Positions 14,836 to 16,800 of a stretch of DNA of 16,800 bases are shown here, in pieces (the stretch's first letter is position 1; every line of letters begins with the position of its first letter). This DNA is from Acidobacteriota bacterium (GTDB taxonomy: Bacteria; Acidobacteriota; Terriglobia; Bryobacterales; Bryobacteraceae): NCBI GenBank assembly GCA_003223065.1, contig QHXU01000133.1, positions 15,607 to 32,406 of the forward strand, given 5' to 3'. Under the pieces are notes generated by a model. The model saw only the letters and a program-made list of their open reading frames with translations. It was not told where the DNA came from and made no database searches. A program made the translations under genes and the position numbers.

Positions 14836-15212
14836 CAGCCGTGATTCCCGGACTCTTTTGCCCGGTCCACGAGCGCGTTCACCATCGCCGGATGACCGTC
14901 AAGGGGCGGCGTGACATCGATCTCCAGGCTCGGGTGCGCCTGTTTCAGTTCGCCGATCAACGCCGGAAGATCGCGTTCAAGGTGCAGGCCCAGCGTCAGG
15001 AAATACGGGATCACCACGAGACGCGAGGCGCCGCGCATCACCAGGCCGGCAGCCGCCTCTTGGATACTGGGCCGGCCGCCCCCGAGAAATGCCGCCGCAA
15101 AGTCGTTCCATCCACCGCGCTGCGCCGCCGCCCGGGCGACTGCGCGTACCTCTTCGTTGGCGGACTCGACGCTCGAGCCGTGCGCAAATACGATGTAGGC
15201 GGTCCCGCTCAT
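14835..15212 (-). CDS. cbiX: CbiX/SirB-type single-domain tetrapyrrole chelatase
   Basis: A 125-aa protein of the short CbiX class, which inserts Co2+ or Fe2+ into sirohydrochlorin on the way to cobalamin, siroheme or haem; the short forms work as homodimers. The metal-site histidine of the first strand is H11 in VFAHGSS (8-14); the second is H77 in LGLHLERD (74-81). VIPYFLTLGLHLERDLP (67-83) and PPLDGHPAMV (102-111) are typical. The segment AFLGGGRPSI (41-50) corresponds to the usual xFLEx..P motif, where the Glu is conserved in many members; here it is Gly, so the metal specificity or activity deserves caution. The ATG sits in an ATGA overlap with the upstream Cys-rich gene. No other cobalamin or siroheme genes are in the window. 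Confidence 0.82.
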   Translation of the reverse strand: MSGTAYIVFAHGSSVESANEEVRAVARAAAQRGGWNDFAAAFLGGGRPSIQEAAAGLVMRGASRLVVIPYFLTLGLHLERDLPALIGELKQAHPSLEIDVTPPLDGHPAMVNALVDRAKESGNHG

Positions 15213-15829
15213 GACTCCAGGCTCACATGCGAGGGCGCCGGGAAATAACTTCGCAGAAAATCGAAAAAAGCGCGCCCGCGCCGGCGGCCGTTGCTATGTT
15301 GCAGCGCCAACCGCTGAAGGAAAACCAGCGTTCCGAGTACGTCCGCGTCGCGCAGCGTTTGCATGCCCGCCTCTTCGGCCTGGTGCTTGCGCAGTTCCTC
15401 GACCGATTGCTGCAATGCGCTCTGGATCGCCGCTGCGTATGGATTTTGAGGGCGCGTCTCGTAAATCAGACCCGACTCGAGCGTGCGATACGTCCGGATC
15501 AGTGTTTCGAGCGCCTCCCGCGCGTCAAAATCCACCGCTCTCTCTTTATCCATCGCGCGCGCCACCTCCATGGCAAGCCACATCACCACTTCCTCGTGTT
15601 CGCGCAGGAACTGCTCGCTTACACGAATGTCCTGGTTTGGAAGACCATCGGCGGTGATCGGCGCCGGCCGCTCATGCCGTCGAGCCTCCTGAAGGTGCTC
15701 ACAATCGGCCGGGCAGTCGATCGTATTTTCCCGCTCCGTGCCGCAGCAGACCGGACAGATGTCGCCCCGGACGCCGGGACAATACCTTCGTGCGCGCTTC
15801 TTCTCACAGAGTTTGCAAGGATTGTTCAC
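15209..15829 (-). CDS. Unrecognised Cys-rich, probably zinc-binding protein
   Basis: A 206-aa soluble protein that I cannot name. The N-terminal 45 residues hold eight cysteines: CKLC (5-8), YCPG (C17), ICPVCCG (C25, C28, C29), DCPADC (C39, C43), then H45. This spacing suggests two zinc sites or possibly an iron-sulfur centre. From about 68 to the end the sequence looks largely alpha-helical, with long charged helices (SEQFLREHEEVVMWLAMEVA and onward) and no membrane segment. The start is GTG; the codons before CKLC are few, so the N-terminus is short. Its stop overlaps the chelatase ATG (ATGA), and the trio with the small membrane protein forms one operon. It is divergent from the 49-aa gene across a 31-base spacer. 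A role in metal handling for the chelatase is an inference from position only. Confidence 0.7.
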   Translation of the reverse strand: MNNPCKLCEKKRARRYCPGVRGDICPVCCGTERENTIDCPADCEHLQEARRHERPAPITADGLPNQDIRVSEQFLREHEEVVMWLAMEVARAMDKERAVDFDAREALETLIRTYRTLESGLIYETRPQNPYAAAIQSALQQSVEELRKHQAEEAGMQTLRDADVLGTLVFLQRLALQHSNGRRRGRAFFDFLRSYFPAPSHVSLES

Positions 15830-15843
15830 CAGCGAATAATCTC

Positions 15844-15854
15844 TATCGTATCAT
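15844..15854. promoter_or_regulatory. Possible bidirectional -10 element (TATCGTATCAT)
   Basis: In the 31-base spacer between the Cys-rich gene (-) and the 49-aa gene (+), TATCGTA (15844-15850) reads as TATCGT on the plus strand and TACGAT on the minus strand. A second plus-strand hexamer, TATCAT (15849-15854), ends 6 bases before the ATG at 15861, a leaderless spacing. The minus-strand hexamer lies 15 bases before the GTG at 15829. Neither gene shows a Shine-Dalgarno sequence. Confidence 0.35.
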
Positions 15855-15860
15855 CGGGAC

Positions 15861-16010
15861 ATGCCGCGGACCGACCTGTATCTCAAGGTGGAGCTCGATC
15901 TCGATGAGAAAGAGAAACCCGAGCGCGTCGCCGCCGAAATCTGCCGGCAAATCAAGAAAGTGTACGGCGTGCGCTCGGCGGAAGTGTCGAACATCGTGGA
16001 AAAGGATTAA
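15861..16010 (+). CDS. Small 49-aa protein, function unknown
   Basis: The ATG at 15861 opens a frame of 49 codons ending in TAA. It begins MPRTDLYLKVELDLDEKEKP and continues with a helix-like stretch PERVAAEICRQIKKVYGVRS (20-39) and a final strand AEVSNIVEKD. The pattern strand-helix-strand, with alternating hydrophobic residues in both strands and an amphipathic helix, suggests a folded beta-alpha-beta mini-domain, perhaps a dimer. I do not recognise the family. Codon-position GC is typical of a real gene (many codons end in C or G), and it fills the otherwise empty gap between the Cys-rich gene and the SDR gene, ending 5 bases before the SDR stop. It has no Shine-Dalgarno sequence but a -10-like TATCAT 6 bases upstream, so leaderless translation is possible. 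Confidence 0.7.
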   Translation: MPRTDLYLKVELDLDEKEKPERVAAEICRQIKKVYGVRSAEVSNIVEKD

Positions 16011-16015
16011 CTGGA

Positions 16016-16771
16016 TCAACTGGGCCCCAGCGGGGCCATGCCGCCATCGACAATTAAAGTTTCGCCGGTGGTTCCCAACGCCATGGTTGCGAAGAACAGG
16101 GCCGCGGCGGCCACATCGTCCACCGTTGCCAATCGGCGCAGCGGCGTGATCTTCTCCGCGTCGTTGAACGCCGAATCCGGCCATCCGGCAAAGCGCGTCC
16201 GCACGAACCCCGGCAGCACCGCGTTCACGCGAATCTCCGGCGCGAGCGCTCTTGCGAGCGATTTCGTCATCGTTACCATGCCGCCCTTTGAGGCCGCATA
16301 CGCCATGGAACTCCCCATTCCCATCAGCGCTGCAACCGATGCGATATTCACGATCGCAGCGCCCGGCTGTTTCTTCAGCATCGGCGCGGCGGCGCGGACA
16401 CAGTAGAACGCGCCGCGCAGGTTCGTATTGAACGTGCGCTCCCAGATCTCGTCCGTCAGATCGTCCATTTTCTGGTGCGGCACGCGTGTGCTCCAGCCCG
16501 CGTTGTTGATCAGATAGTCGATACGCCCAAATTCCCGATCGGCCGCGTCCATTAACGCTGTCGCCTCCGATTGCTTCGAGACATCAGCCGCGATGGACAC
16601 CGCCGTTCCGCCCCCGGAGCGGATGCGCGTGACTACCTCCTCCGCGGCATCGCGGGAGCGGCTATAGTTCACCACCACTTTCGCGCCTTGCTGCGCGAAC
16701 AACTCCGCGATAGCGCGGCCGATTCCCGTGCCCGCGCCCGTCACCACCGCCACTCGATCCGTTAGCTTCAT
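16016..16771 (-). CDS. SDR-family NAD(P)-dependent oxidoreductase
   Basis: A classical short-chain dehydrogenase/reductase of 251 aa, as usual for the family. TGAGTGIG (11-18) binds the cofactor, D63 in AADV (61-64) contacts adenine, NNAG (89-92) stabilises the sheet, and the catalytic set is S145 (NIAS), Y158 and K162 (YAASK), with N115 or N117 in the NTN helix. VNAVLPGFVRT (182-192) and the C-terminal ETLIVDGGM are typical of FabG-like members. N35-Y36-S37 after beta2, with no acidic residue there, leans toward NADPH, but this is uncertain. The substrate is unknown. The start ATG has a Shine-Dalgarno sequence 6 bases upstream. It converges on the 49-aa gene with a gap of 5 bases. Confidence 0.9.
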   Translation of the reverse strand: MKLTDRVAVVTGAGTGIGRAIAELFAQQGAKVVVNYSRSRDAAEEVVTRIRSGGGTAVSIAADVSKQSEATALMDAADREFGRIDYLINNAGWSTRVPHQKMDDLTDEIWERTFNTNLRGAFYCVRAAAPMLKKQPGAAIVNIASVAALMGMGSSMAYAASKGGMVTMTKSLARALAPEIRVNAVLPGFVRTRFAGWPDSAFNDAEKITPLRRLATVDDVAAAALFFATMALGTTGETLIVDGGMAPLGPS

Positions 16772-16777
16772 CCTTTT

Positions 16778-16794
16778 CTCCGGTAATAAGAATA
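16778..16794 (-). promoter_or_regulatory. Ribosome binding site and possible -10 of the SDR gene
   Basis: On the minus strand GGAG (16778-16781) lies 6 bases before the ATG at 16771. TATTCT (16789-16794) fits TAnnnT and would start transcription around 16782, giving a leader of about a dozen bases that just includes the GGAG. The -35 region would fall outside the window. Confidence 0.4.
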
Positions 16795-16800
16795 GACTGG

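Overview
The window looks like GC-rich chromosomal DNA from an acidobacterium, most probably of the Solibacter/Bryobacter group. Two lineage markers support this. The gene at 1-789 ends in a TIGR03437-type domain, a C-terminal domain greatly expanded in Solibacter. The gene at 8975-11422 is an 'acidobacterial duplicated orphan permease' (ADOP, TIGR03434 type). The assignment rests on recalled family knowledge, not on a search. I see no insertion sequences, CRISPR arrays, tRNA or rRNA genes, long repeats or prophage genes. Coding density is very high and no gene-free stretch exceeds about 110 bases.

Layout. (1) 1-789 (+): the 3' end of a TIGR03437-domain gene. (2) 793-5246 (-): the classical ribosome/membrane-biogenesis cluster rpmH-rnpA-yidD-yidC-khpB(jag)-mnmE, tightly packed and probably one transcript from an extended -10 promoter near 5320. 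rpmH (57 aa) is real, and rnpA and yidD have much shorter true reading frames than their maximal ORFs. dnaA is not next to rpmH. (3) 5356-7270 (-): a D-2-hydroxyacid dehydrogenase and a PLP-dependent serine/threonine dehydratase, overlapping by 14 bases. (4) 7314-11422 (+): a zinc-ribbon membrane protein, a Tat-leader TIM-barrel sugar isomerase/epimerase and the orphan ADOP permease. (5) 11524-12689 (+): an SMC/RecF-like AAA ATPase broken by one frameshift, converging on (6) an EamA transporter (12686-13636, -). (7) 13658-14587 (+): a PfkB/1-phosphofructokinase-family kinase. (8) 14620-15829 (-): an overlapping trio of a Cys-rich putative zinc protein, a short CbiX-type chelatase and a two-helix membrane peptide. 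(9) 15861-16010 (+): a 49-aa protein. (10) 16016-16771 (-): an SDR oxidoreductase.

How it works together. The rpmH-mnmE block serves ribosome assembly (L34), RNase P (RnpA), membrane protein insertion (YidD, YidC), RNA binding (KhpB) and tRNA wobble modification (MnmE). The rest is a patchwork of metabolic and transport genes without an obvious common pathway.

The most unusual signals are: symmetric TAnnnT/TAnnnTA elements in all three divergent spacers, which could be shared bidirectional -10 elements and in two cases imply leaderless or nearly leaderless mRNAs; the ATPase frameshift; a KhpB whose KH loop lacks the GxxG motif but which carries a long Arg/Gly/Pro tail; and the unrecognised Cys-rich protein and its divergent 49-aa partner. 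I found no convincing evidence of a wholly new multi-gene system.
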